Shown here one piece after another: positions 33,684 through 43,929 of a stretch of DNA of 64,000 bases. Location of the stretch: NCBI GenBank assembly GCA_036927565.1, contig JAYESD010000010.1, positions 117,210,866 through 117,274,865 of the forward strand. Reading direction: 5' to 3'. The DNA comes from Tuctoria greenei. Taxonomy: Eukaryota > Streptophyta > Magnoliopsida > Poales > Poaceae. The notes under the pieces were generated by a model. It ran no database searches. It saw nothing but the letters and a program-made list of their open reading frames with translations, and was not told where the DNA came from. The position numbers were made by a program, and so were the translations under genes. Numbering within the stretch: position 1 is the stretch's first letter; the number at the start of each line of letters is the position of its first letter.

Positions 33684-35299
33684 TCATCGTCGACCTTCTG
33701 CTTGCCCTCCCTCTGGTGGAAGGGGGCGTCGTCTGGGTACTACTGCGCCTGCTCTTTGTAGCGTTCGACGCATCTCTTGATCTACCAGCACTCGCTCGCA
33801 GTGTGGTCGCGAGTCTTGTGCACTGGGCAGGTGGCTGACGTGGGCGCTTGTTGGAGCGTCAGCGTTTTCGCCCACCGGTTGGCACCACTGTTGCGACAAC
33901 AGGAGACCCATGGAGCGGCTTGTTCTGGCCGCCGCTCTAGTTCTTCTTCTTGCCGCTACCAGGGGCAACAACACTGTCGCCGGTCTGGCTGACCCTGCCC
34001 GCTCCAAGGCGGTCTGGGTGTACCAGTCACAGCTCTCAGCCACGCGGCCACACCGATCGGCGATGGAGAAGAGCTCAGAGACATTGTGCGTGGCCAGCTT
34101 CTCGAGCATCTTCCTGTCACGCACTCCCTGCCAGAATGGTACTATGACAAAACCATTCGGGATGTTGGGGATGGAGTTGCGTACCTGGGAGAAGCGTTGG
34201 ATGAGTCACCTAAGCGTCTCCTTGGGTTGCTGGCGTACGGCGTGGAGGTCGAGCTTGATGTTGGGCCACGTGTAGGAGCTGTCAAAGTTTGCCATGAACT
34301 GTCGGCAAAGCTCATCCACAGAGGTTATGGACCCTCGGGCAGGTTCATCATCCATGACCAGGCTGAGCCGACCAGAGCGACGGGGAAGTAGTTCGCCAGG
34401 ACTGGCTCTTCTGCTCCTGCAGCTAGGAGCGTCGTGGTGTAGATCTGAAGGAGCTTTGCAGGGTTGACGCTCCCATCAAACCTTTCCAGCAGGTGTAGCT
34501 GGAAATTGTACGGCCACGTCGCCAGTCGGAGGTATGGTGCCAAGGCCAAGCACCCTCCGACGGGATCCACCGGAGAGGCGTACGAGACAACATACGCCAG
34601 GGGGGTTTGCTACGCCACTTGTGGCTGCTGTGGGACCTGCTGCTACTGCAAGTACTGCTGCAGAACCTGATGTACAGGGCAGTGCAGGGGTGCATTCGAC
34701 CCAACGTTGTCTTGGTCCAATGGCGGCAATGGAGGGTTTACCTGAGGTGCTCCTCAGACGGAGGACTCCTCCTGCTCAGGCCCTAGAGGCCTGTATTCGG
34801 CATCGAGGTTGCGTTGTCTCTCCCGCTATTGCTCAATGATGACGTGACCATCTAACTGAGCTTGACGACGGTCAAGATCATCCCTCAGGTCCTCTGTTGG
34901 TATCTTGCCAGCGCTGGTAGGCCTGGTAGATCTGGAGTCGGCAGTGCGATGATCAATGGACGGCGTGCGTGATAGCGACAGTCTCCCTCTGTTGGAAGAG
35001 TTGATGGCCGCGACGACGAAGTGGTTGATGTCTTGGATCCACTGCTGAACCACTCCCTGGAAAGCGTTTAGCGATGGTGGGTGGTGGAGAAGAGCCCTGG
35101 CCGCTGCCAGTGCGCTCTTCGGGCTTGCTGTAGGTGGCGCTGGGGGAGCCGACTGAGCCGGGTGGTGTCCCGACGTGCTATCTTGGCCAGCTGTAGCTGC
35201 ACAGGGGCGTGATGGACTAGAGATCGCTGCCCGAGCGACGGATCTGGTCACCGGACGTCGGCCGCGAAATCCGCCTTCCACGGGCCTGATGAACACCAT
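33684..35299 (-). pseudogene. Tat-type gag remnant
   Basis: The start is placed at the Met at 35299 (MVFIRPVEGGFRGRRPVTRS), 58 bp inside the right LTR border. The N-terminal part runs to a stop at 34826. The gag core lies at 34570-34325 (LRLATWPYNFQLHLLERFDG, SVNPAKLLQIYTTTLLAAGA, GSAWSWMMNLPEGP) and continues after a stop towards 34124-33684 (KMLEKLATHNVSELFSIADR). A Cys/His-like segment (CPVHKTRDH) near 33820 is a weak zinc-knuckle candidate. Several stops and shifts make it inactive. Confidence 0.75.
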
Positions 35300-35339
35300 G
35301 ATGGTGAAAGCGCTACCACTTTTTTGAGGGAAAAAGCCC

Positions 35340-35356
35340 CTACCTGGAGCGCCAAA
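35340..35356 (-). other. Primer binding site of the Tat-type element
   Basis: Minus strand reads TTTGGCGCTCCAGGTAG directly after the right LTR. It is in the correct position for a PBS. I do not assign the tRNA. Confidence 0.55.
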
Positions 35357-36444
35357 TGTCAAAGTGTTAATGCGACACTTCCCCTAGATCTGCTAAGGAG
35401 CAGCCGCGGAGGTTCTTGTTCGGCGGGGCTTAGGCCTCAATCAAGTGTTCTAGTGGATGAGAGAGTATGAGACAGTAGTTTTTACGTGGTTCGGTCCGCA
35501 AGGAGCGTAACACCCTACTCCACGATGGATGGTATTGCTTAGTGTGTGTGTATGCGTGTGTGGTCTGTGGATTTTTTTTTGATCTATCTGGTAACAATGG
35601 CGGTTCGGTCCTTTCATAGACAAGGCTGAATGCCTTACAAGTGGGGTCTCAGGGCCCAACAGATGGTCCGAGAGTGATCTTATCCTAAATATCTAAGGCT
35701 TCTCGCATAAGCTTCCTCTGACTGCGGCTTTGAAGACTCGTCGTCTTGCCGCCTGAGTTGTCAGTAGCCCATACGCCGTTGCTAACATTGGCAGGGGATG
35801 TCCCTACTAACTGTCTTTTTCGCTATAAGCTACCCACTTGGCGGAGTGGGATAGGCCTGCGACGTCTTCAGTGAGATGTGATAGGTCGTAGAGGTACCTG
35901 ACATTAGGCGTGCGTCGCGCCATGTGTCTGGGGAAGTCGCGTATCTTCAAAGCTTGACGAGGACAAGGCGCACCGCACTCTTAACTTCCGCACTCTCCGT
36001 CCAGGGCAAGTGGACTGACCACATGGCAGCCGGGGAGCTCATTGATGTGGAGGAGGCCAGGTCCCGCCTTGCGGACCACGTGGCAGCTCGGGATCCGCGG
36101 AGGAGGCCGAGTCCTGTCTTACGGACCACGTGGCAGCTCAGAAGCTCACCTTCGCGAAGGAGGTCGAGTCCCATATTACGAACCACGTGGCAGCCCCGGA
36201 GCCCGTTCTTGAGTGGTGCGGGGACCCTAGGGCTGCAGGACACATCGTGGTGTCGAAGCTCGCCCATACAGGAGGTGGCCTGTCTGATGCTTCGGACCAT
36301 GTGGCAGCACCGGAACCCTACCTTCCGAGAGGGAGGGATCCTTACCTGCTGGACACGTGGCGCCTTCGGTCCCAACCTCTGCTGGAAAGTGGGGACCTAG
36401 GCGGCTCTAGTGCGCGAGGGTACCCGATATGCCAGGTACCAACA
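35357..36444 (-). repeat. Right (5') LTR of the Tat-type element (1088 bp)
   Basis: Plus strand starts TGTCAAAGTG and ends GGTACCAACA. It is the pair of 20996-22093. The TATA equivalent reads CTATGAAAGG on the minus strand (about 35610-35619), one base off the CTATAAAAGG in the other LTR, so the copy that should drive transcription has a damaged TATA box. Confidence 0.88.
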
Positions 36445-36449
36445 ACTAG
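36445..36449. repeat. Target-site duplication ACTAG, right copy
   Basis: Pairs with 20991-20995. Confidence 0.88.
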
Positions 36450-36497
36450 TAATATAAAAAAGGAACAAGAGTGATCTCTCTTCTCGTGGCTGTGAGA

Positions 36498-36510
36498 TCT
36501 GGTGGGGGGT
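36498..36510 (+). other. Polypurine tract of the plus-strand copia element
   Basis: TCTGGTGGGGGGT lies directly before a sequence starting TCTTGGAATTTTTGGGC, close to the common copia LTR start TGTTGGAATTT. This shows that the Tat element inserted between copia pol and its 3' LTR. Confidence 0.65.
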
Positions 36511-36928
36511 TCTTGGAATTTTTGGGCAAGGCCCATGAGAAATTTAGAAATAATTTCAATAGATCTCAAAGGCTCATTTGGGCAAGAGAGCGTGGTGCTA
36601 AGTGTTTAGTCTCACATGGGATGTTAGAGGATAGCAACTCCTACATATAAGTGAGTTTGTTCTTCCACTCTCTAAGTGAGAGAGAAGAGGAGAGGAGAGG
36701 GGTGGCTCACGCACGCTCCCCTTCTCCACGCTCGCTCGCCACACCACGCCCGCACCGCCCCACACGTGCGTGTGTGTGTGCATGTGTTCGTGTGAATTTG
36801 AGCCTCGAGTAGAGCCCAAATTTTATTTTTACTGTTGAAAATTTAATTGGGCGTTTGGGCTTCCAAATTTTAGGCTTCCGAGATGGAGCCCAAGTTGGAT
36901 AGTGATGCGCTACAACTGCCGAGGTTCA

Positions 36929-36933
36929 GATGT
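36929..36933. repeat. Target-site duplication GATGT, left copy
   Basis: GATGT precedes the LTR start TGATGAGGACATC and recurs at 43398-43402 after the right LTR end CCTATCA. Confidence 0.93.
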
Positions 36934-37752
36934 TGATGAGGACATCAACACCCTCGATACATCCACACCAACTCAGCTACCGGTTTCTGGTCCGATCACT
37001 CGCGCTCGTGCACGTCAACTAAACTATGAGGTGAACTCGTTCTTGGCCTTATGTCCATCTTATCTAGACCGTGGAACTACGTGCTTTCTTGTTTTGCTTA
37101 GGAACAATGGAGAGGAGCCAATGGGAAGGGAATTCGCGCGGACGGGATTTGGACAGCAGAACAGAACCAACTTGTGACGGCCACCACGATTTCATACGGA
37201 CTCCGATCTGGGCGTTCAAGTACTTCCTGGAAAAATTATCAAGTCTACTTTCAAACGGATCTGGCCTCATATCCATATCTATTCGGAGTCGGCCGCAATA
37301 GTTATTTTAATACCAAGACCTTTTTCTGTCCAGGGTGCTGCATCACCAAAATTGGGCCCATGGCCCATGTATCGTTTGGAGTCCATTAGGGACTCGTGAT
37401 TAGGGTTTCTCACGACCCTAGGGAGGTAATAAATAGTAGCAGCCGCCCTCATTAGCTGGTCGTGTCGACTAGATCGCCCGTCTACTTGTATCCAGAACCC
37501 CACTTTAGATTGATTCAACAGATAAGTGCTTGTTCTTCTTGTTCTTGCGTGTTCTTCGATTGCTTGCAGGAACAAAGGCCCTCGTGGTCAGGTTGATTGT
37601 GCGCCAGCAAGATCAATACAACTTCGGAGTCGGTGTACCGATCGCTAAGGCGCATCGTCTTGGGGACGGTGTAGTCGGATCGCCAACGTCTTCTCCTCCA
37701 CAAATCGAACCCTCCTATTCTCATCGAAAGATCAGGAACCAAGATCCTATCA
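36934..37752 (+). repeat. 5' LTR of the CRM-like element (819 bp)
   Basis: Starts TGATGAGGACATCAACACC and ends AAGATCCTATCA. It lacks 50 bp present in the right LTR (near 43055-43105), between AGCTGGT and CGTGTCGAC. The first 244 bp correspond to the pol C-terminal coding sequence of the 3' end. Confidence 0.92.
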
Positions 37753-37771
37753 AGTGATAATCAGAGCAAGG
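37753..37771 (+). other. Primer binding site, degenerate Met type
   Basis: AGTGATAATCAGAGCAAGG follows the 5' LTR. It resembles TGGTATCAGAGC, the initiator-Met-type site, with two or three changes. Confidence 0.55.
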
Positions 37772-38008
37772 TTAATCGGTGAGAGTGCTACCATTACTTT
37801 TCTTTCCGCTGTTATCATCCTATAGTCCAGAAAAAGCCCAAAAAAATACCAGATCTGTTTTTTTCCATTATTCCTAGACCATTGTGCCTTTTACATTCTC
37901 CACTTAGTCAAGACTTGTTGAGTTCACGGTTGCTTCGACGAGTCAAGTTGCTGGTCTTTAGTTTTGCACCACTAGAGTTTCGAGTTCGTGTCACATTCGG
38001 TCACCTAG

Positions 38009-38314
38009 TTCGAGTCAGATTCGTAGTTCGAGTTTGAGTCGGATTACTAGTTTGAGTTTGAATCAGATTGCTACTTCGAGTTTGAGTCAGATTACTAGTT
38101 CGAGTTTGAGTCGGATTACAAGTTCAAATCATATTTCTACTTTGAGTTTGAGTCGGATTGCTAGTTCGAGTTTGAGTCAGATTACGAGTTCAAATCAGAT
38201 TGCTAGTTCGAGTTTGAGTCGGATTGCTACTTCGAGTTTGAGTCTGATTACTAGTTCGAGTTCGAATCAGATTGCTACTTCGAGTTTGAGTCAGATTAGT
38301 AATTTGAGTTTGAC
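38009..38314. repeat. 24-bp minisatellite in the CRM-like leader
   Basis: About twelve copies of GAGTTTGAGTCRGATTACTAGTTC (24 bp, some shortened to 18) run through the untranslated leader before gag. Unit lengths are multiples of three, which creates an open frame with a Ser/Leu/Gln/Ile repeat; I treat that frame as a by-product. Confidence 0.88.
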
Positions 38315-38319
38315 AACAA

Positions 38320-38470
38320 GAAAAAGGCAAGTGCAAAATCAAAAGCCGCACAAAAGCCACAAGCAATTAGAGAAGAAAAAAAAAGGCAAGTGCAAAATCA
38401 AAAGCCGCACAAAAGCCACAAGCAATTAGAGAAGAAAAAAAAGGCAAGTGCAAGATCAAAAGCCGCATGT
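38320..38470. repeat. 58/59-bp triplication in the CRM-like leader
   Basis: GGCAAGTGCAAAATCAAAAG with its following A-rich sequence occurs at 38326, 38385 and 38443 (the last copy partial). Confidence 0.85.
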
Positions 38471-38912
38471 GCAAATTTTGTTCTAGGGTCTCCTGATTCC
38501 ATCTAGAGAGAGTTTGGGTGACCACCCCAACAAAAAAAAACGAAAAAAAATAAAAAAATCAGATTGTTGTTTGGGGTGTTTTTGGTGATGACATTGGTGT
38601 CTCGGCTCGCGTCTCTAGTACGGTCTAGACTAAGATCAGCACAGTACTGTCGTAGAATATTTATTCAGCTTGTTGTGATTAACGTGGTGAAAGTTTGCTC
38701 CTTGTGCTAGTTCAACCACCTAAAGCCATAGATTGACACCTGCTCTTGAAGTTGTTCATTACTTGCTGGTTGCCATCACCTTCTTGCTGAGCTTTGTAAG
38801 AACAGGTAAGAGCTTGATTGAACAGGTTGAGAGTGAGCGAGTTATCTCCACCAGCACCTTTGTAGCTAGGGATAACGTTACCCTTTCATATTGGACTTTT
38901 TTTCTACTAACC

Positions 38913-39851
38913 ATGGCAGGAGGAGCAAATACAACTGAAGACGTGCATTCACCTCGCACACGGGGAATTATACAACACTTCGAACGCCAAGTGCGGCTAC
39001 ACACAGAAGCGCTTGATGAGGATTTTCGAGTTACCAGTGACCGCCTTGGTCAATTGGAAAATATGCAGATCGACAACAACACCAAAATCAGCACGTTGGA
39101 GAGTTCCATTCAAACATTGAACACCTCTATTGGAGCCATCCTGCAGCGCCTTGAGGAGAGGGATCGTGGACGCAGCGCAGATGGACAGGTGAGCAATGCT
39201 CCTAGTATTGTACGTGACAATGAAGATGACTATTCTGTAGATACGGAGATTGGGGAAGATGAGGAAGCTAGGCCACAGCGCCGGCTACAACGCAACCGTC
39301 AAGGCATAGGTGGACATCGTCGGCGTGAGGTACGCGATCATGAAGATACTTTTAACAAGATCAAATTTAAGATACCTCATTTTGATGGTAAATATGACCC
39401 TGATGCATATATTACTTGGGAGATTTCTGTTGATCAAAAAATTGCATGTCATAAGTTTCCTGAAAACGCAAGAGTTAGAGCAGCCACTAGTGAATTTACT
39501 GATTTTGCTTCTGTTTGGTGGATAGAACATGGCAAGAAAAATCCTAATAACATACCACAAACTTGGGATGCTTTGAAATGGCTCATGCGGGCTAGACTTG
39601 TTCCTTCTTACTATGCACGTGATCTGTTAAATAAGTTACAACAATTGAGACAGGGAGCTAAAAGTGTAGAAGAGTATTTTCAGGAATTACAAATGGGTAT
39701 GTTGCGTTGTAATTTAGACGAGGATGAGGAACCAGCTATGGCTAGATTTTTGGGTGGTTTAAACCGTGAAATTCAGGACATACTTGCTTATAAAGATTAC
39801 AATAATGTTACCCGTTTGTTGCCTATGCCTTGGTATGCAAAGATGCTTTGA
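38913..39851 (+). pseudogene. CRM-like gag, C-terminally deleted
   Basis: The ATG at 38913 (MAGGANTTEDVHSPRTRG) opens a continuous frame of 312 codons. A coiled coil covers roughly residues 20-85 (DRLGQLENMQ, ISTLESSIQTLNTSIGAIL, QRLEER). An Arg/acidic linker follows, then the gag core with FKIPHFDGKYDPDAYITWE, SVWWIEHGK, LRQGAKSVEEYFQELQMGML and ARFLGGLNREIQDI. It runs to DYNNVTRL and then breaks: the expected zinc knuckle is missing and the frame ends at 39849. The deletion joins gag almost directly to the pre-RT linker of pol. Gag alone may still be translatable. Confidence 0.82.
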
Positions 39852-42772
39852 TTTCCCTTTACGATGTGCAACATTCTTTGCCTCCTGCTGTTGCTAACAT
39901 TTTGCAAGAATATTCTGATGTGTTTCCAGGTGAAATACCACCAGGACTACCACCACTTCGAGGGATTGAGCACCAGATTGACCTCATTCCCGGTGCTTCA
40001 TTGCCCAACCGTGCACCATATAGGACAAATCCAGAAGAAACAAAGGAGATTCAGCGCCAAGTACAAGAACTACTTGACAAAGGTTATGTACGTGAGTCTC
40101 TTAGTCCTTGTGTTGTTCCAGTTATTCTAGTACCTAAAAAGGATGGATCATGGCGTATGTGTGTGGATTGTAGAGCAATCAACAATATAACCATTCGATA
40201 TTGTCATCCTATTCCACGCTTAGATGATATGCTTGATGAATTGAGTGGTGCTGTTGTGTTCTCAAAAGTTGATTTGCGTAGTGGTTATCACCAAATTCGC
40301 ATGAAACTAGGAGATGAATGGAAAACTGCTTTCAAAACTAAGTTCGGTTTATATGAGTGGTTAGTCATGCCTTTTGGGTTAACTAATGCACCTAGCACCT
40401 TCATGAGATTAATGAACGAGGTTTTGCGTGCATTCATTGGAAAATTTGTTGTTGTGTATTTTGATGATATATTGATTTATAGCAAATCCATGGATGAACA
40501 TCTTGATCACTTACGTGCTGTTTTTAATGCTTTGCGTGAGGCACGATTATTTGGTAATCTTGAGAAGTGCACCTTTTGCACGGATCGAGTCTCTTTCCTT
40601 GGCTATGTTGTTACTCCACAGGGAATTGAAGTTGATCAAGCCAAGGTAGAGGCTATTCAGGGGTGGCCTGTACCAAAGACCATCACACAGGTGCGGAGCT
40701 TTCTAGGGCTGGCTGGGTTCTATCATCGCTTTGTGAAGGATTTCAGAACCATTGCTGCTCCATTGAATGACCTTATGACGAAGGGGGTGCCTTTTTCTTG
40801 GGGCACAACACAAGATAACGCCTTTACCATACTGAAAGATAAGTTGACGCATGCACCTCTTCTCCAACTTCCTGATTTTTCTAAGACTTTTGAGCTTGAA
40901 TGTGATGCTAGTGGGATTGGATTGGGTGGTGTTTTGTTACAAGAAGGAAAACCTGTTGCATATTTTAGTGAGAAAATGAGTGGGCCTGTTCTAAATTATT
41001 CTACCTATGATAAGGAATTATATGCTCTTGTACGAACTTTAGAAACATGGCAGCATTATTTGTGGCCCAAAGAATTTGTTATCCATTCTGATCATGAATC
41101 ACTAAAGCATATTAGGAGTCAAGGGAAACTAAATCGTAGGCATGCTAAGTGGATGGAATTTATTGAGTCTTTTCCTTATGTCATTAAACACAAAAAGGGA
41201 AAGGATAATGTTATTGCTGATGTTTTATCTAGACGTTATACTCTTCTATCTCAACTTGGCTTTAAAATTTTTGGATTAGAAACGATTAAAGATCAATATG
41301 AACATGATGCTGATTTCAAAGATGTATTGCTGAAATGTAAAGACGGAAAAACATTGAATAAATTTGTCCTCAATGATGGCTATGTGTTTAGAGCTAACAA
41401 GTTATGCATTCCAGCTAGCTCCGTTCGTTTGTTGTTTTACAAGAAGCGCATGGAGGCGGGCTGATGGGGCACTTTGAAGTGAAAAAGACGGAGGACATAC
41501 TTGCTGGACATTTCTTTTGGCCAAGGATGAGGCGAGACGTGGAGCGCTTTGTTGCTCGCTGCACGACATGTCAAAAAGCTAAGTCACGACTTAATCCACA
41601 TGGTTTGTACATGCCTCTTCCTGTTCCTAGCATGCCTTGGGAGGATATTTCTATGGACTTTGTTTTAGGACTGCCTAGAACAAAGAAGGGGAGGGATAGC
41701 ATCTTTGTTGTTGTGGATAGATTTTCTAAAATGGCACACTTCATACCTTGTCGTAAAAGTGATGATGCTACACATGTTGCTGATTTGTTTTTCCGAGATA
41801 TTGTTAGATTGCATGGTGTGCCAAACACAATAGTTTCAGATCGTGATGCTAAGTTTCTTAGCCATTTTTGGAGAACGTTATGGGCAAAATTGGGGACTAA
41901 GCTTTTATTTTCAACTACTTATCAGCCCCAAACTGATGGTCAAACTGAAGTTGTGAATAGAAGTTTATCTACCATGCTTAGGGCTGTTTTGAAAAAGAAT
42001 ATAAAAATGTGGGAAGAGTGTTTGCCTCATGTTGAGTTTGCTTATAATCGTTCCCTACATTCTAGTACTAAGAAATGCCCTTTTGAGATTGTTTATGGAT
42101 TTGTACCCCGTGCTCCTATTGATTTATTACCTCTTCCTTCAATGGAACGAGTGAATTTTGATGCTAAACATCGTGCCGAATTGATCTTAAAATTGCATGA
42201 AACCACTAAGAAGAATATAGAGTGCATGAATGCCAAGTATAAAACTTGCTGGTAGTAGGGGAAAGAAAACTATCACTTTTGAACCTGGTGATTTAGTTTG
42301 GTTACATTTGCGAAAGGATAGGTTTCCTGATTTGAGAAAGTCTAAATTGTTACCTCGAGCTGATGGTCCATTCAAAGTGTTAGAAAGAATTAATGATAAT
42401 GCATATAAACTCGAGTTGCCTGCGAATTTTGGGGTTAGTCCCACATTTAACATTGCAGATTTGAAGCCATATTTGGGAGAAGAAGATGAGCTTGAGTCGC
42501 GGACGACTCAAATGCAAGAAGGGGAGGATGATGAGGACATCAACACCCTCGATACATCCACACCAACTCAGCTACCGGTTTCTGGTCCGATCACTCGCGC
42601 TCGTGCACGTCAACTAAACTATGAGGTGGACTCGTTCTTGGCCTTATGTCCATCTTATCTAGACCGTGGAACTACGTGCTTTCTTGTTTTGCTTAGGAAC
42701 AATGGAGAGGAGCCAATGGGAAGGGAATTCGCACGGACGGGATTTGGACAGCAGAACAGCACCAACTTGTGA
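39830..42772 (+). pseudogene. CRM-like pol: RT, RNase H, integrase, tail in the LTR
   Basis: No protease: the frame begins at the pre-RT linker (SLPPAVANILQEYSDVFPGE). RT has LRSGYHQIRM and VVYFDDILIY (about 40451). RNase H has ECDASGIGLGG and HSDHESLKHI. A one-base loss in a T run near 41430 shifts the frame within the integrase zinc finger; the 41464-42255 frame then holds CTTCQKAK, DFVLGLPRTKKG, VSDRDAKF and PQTDGQTEVVN, so all three catalytic acidic residues are present. A one-base gain in the A run near 42240 moves to the last frame (GDLVWLHLRKDRFPDLRKSK, PTFNIADLKPYLGE), which crosses into the 3' LTR at 42529 and ends at 42772. Two single-base indels are the only visible lesions in RT-INT. 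Confidence 0.88.
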
Positions 42773-43397
42773 CGGCCACCACGATTTCATACGGACTCCG
42801 ATCTGGGCGTTCAAGTACTTCCTGGAAAGATTATCAAGTCTACTTTCAAACGGATCTGGACTCATGTCCATATCTATTCGGAGTCGGCCGCAATAGTTAT
42901 TTTAATACCAAGACCTTTTTCAGTCCAGGGTGCTGCATCACCAAAATTGGGCCCGTGGCCCATGTATCGTTTGGAGTCCATTAGGGACTCGTGATTAGGG
43001 TTTCTCACGACCCTAGGGAGGTAATAAATAGTAGCAGCCGCCCTCATTAGCTGGTGGGTTTTTGTTTATTCGTAAGTTAGCTTCTGCTGCTTCCTTGTAC
43101 ACGCGCGTGTCGACTAGATCGCCCGTCTACTTGTATCCAGAACCCCACTTTAGATTGATTCAACAGATAAGTGCTTGTTCTTCTTGTTCTTGCGTGTTCT
43201 TCGATTGCTTGCAGGAACAAAGGCCCTTGTGGTCAGGTTGATTGTGCGCCAGCAAGATCAATACAACTTCGGAGTCGGTGTACCGATCGCTAAGGCGCAT
43301 CGTCTTGGGGACGGTGTAGTCGGATCGCCAACGTCTTCTCCTCCACAAATCGAACCCTCCTATTCTCATTGAAAGATCAGGAACCAAGATCCTATCA
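42529..43397 (+). repeat. 3' LTR of the CRM-like element (869 bp)
   Basis: The pair of 36934-37752, preceded by the purine-rich AGAAGGGGAGGA. It contains the last 81 codons of pol. Confidence 0.92.
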
Positions 43398-43402
43398 GAT
43401 GT
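43398..43402. repeat. Target-site duplication GATGT, right copy
   Basis: Pairs with 36929-36933. Confidence 0.93.
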
Positions 43403-43929
43403 GGATCCTCCGGATCACAACCGAACCGCCTCTCAGGGATCTATAACTAGCGGGCGTGCGGGGTAGGGGAAATTATCCCACGATCAGATCAGAAAAATCC
43501 ACGTTCATGTTCTTTGCGTCGCCATCTAGTCTACTCCATTTCGAGTGCCGACGTGCATCGACAATTGGGAGAGCAGGTCTTCAAAACCGCTCTCCCTTGC
43601 AATCTTGCACCGAGAGAGTGTGAATAAGATTTTTGAGATGCATTACACGCTACTCGCGTTCTTCATCATGGGTCGCCTACTATCGTGATCGGGCACTGCT
43701 GCCCAATGTCACCACTAACATTTGCAGCAACAAATCGTCGTCACATCTACAGCGGTTCATCCGGCTTCAAATCGATATGTGAATATTCTTATCCTGTTCT
43801 TCTGCCTGTGTTTATCATTGTCATATTCGTGTGTTTTTCTGGAATTGTGCAATAGAGGAGCACAGTGCCCAGCTTCAAAAAAAATTATATACGGTCCATG
43901 TTAGGGTGATGAAGAAATGAATTTATTGA

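Larger units (their letters stand above)
20996..36444 (-). mobile_element. Tat-type Ty3/gypsy element without visible RT/INT, 15.4 kb
   Basis: LTRs of 1098 bp (left, 3' LTR) and 1088 bp (right, 5' LTR), TSD ACTAG, PBS next to the right LTR and PPT next to the left one show minus-strand orientation. From the right: gag, aspartic protease, about 0.8 kb non-coding, a 2.9 kb tandem-repeat array, then a gene on the opposite strand (22615-28759) with a truncated Tekay element inside it. I find no RT, RNase H or integrase motif on either strand. Extra antisense ORFs and tandem repeats near the 3' end are known in plant Tat elements; lack of pol makes this a non-autonomous relative. LTR divergence in the first 265 bp is about 9% by eye, so it is older than its neighbours. 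Confidence 0.82.
36934..43397 (+). mobile_element. CRM-like chromovirus (Ty3/gypsy), 6.5 kb, young
   Basis: Complete ends: LTRs 36934-37752 (819 bp) and 42529-43397 (869 bp), TSD GATGT, PBS-like sequence after the left LTR and the purine-rich AGAAGGGGAGGA before the right one. I count about ten substitutions plus one 50-bp indel between the LTRs, near 1.2% divergence. Internal region: long leader with minisatellite, gag, RT, RNase H and integrase, with pol reading into the 3' LTR. The LTR start, the pol tail GPITRARARQLNYEV and the coding overlap into the LTR recall the CRM (centromeric retrotransposon) lineage of grasses; that assignment needs phylogeny. Zinc knuckle and protease are deleted. 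Confidence 0.88.
36511..43877 (+). repeat. Copia 3' LTR, split by the CRM-like element
   Basis: Left part 36511-36928 and right part 43403 to about 43877 belong together: removing 36934-43397 and one GATGT copy joins them. Together they make an LTR of about 0.9 kb. The left part contains TCCTACATATAAGTGAG (36632-36648), a possible TATA region, followed by CT/GA-rich leader sequence. The right end is set at CCCAGCTTCA near 43877 and is approximate. The 5' LTR and 5' half of this copia element are absent. Confidence 0.6.

Noticed and set aside
36934..37177. Small gene at the left end of the CRM-like element
   Set aside because: It is the LTR copy of the pol C-terminal tail, without the rest of the gene.
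38034..38429. A 132-codon Ser/Leu-rich frame before the CRM-like gag
   Set aside because: Entirely made of the 24-bp minisatellite and the 58-bp triplication; likely untranslated leader.
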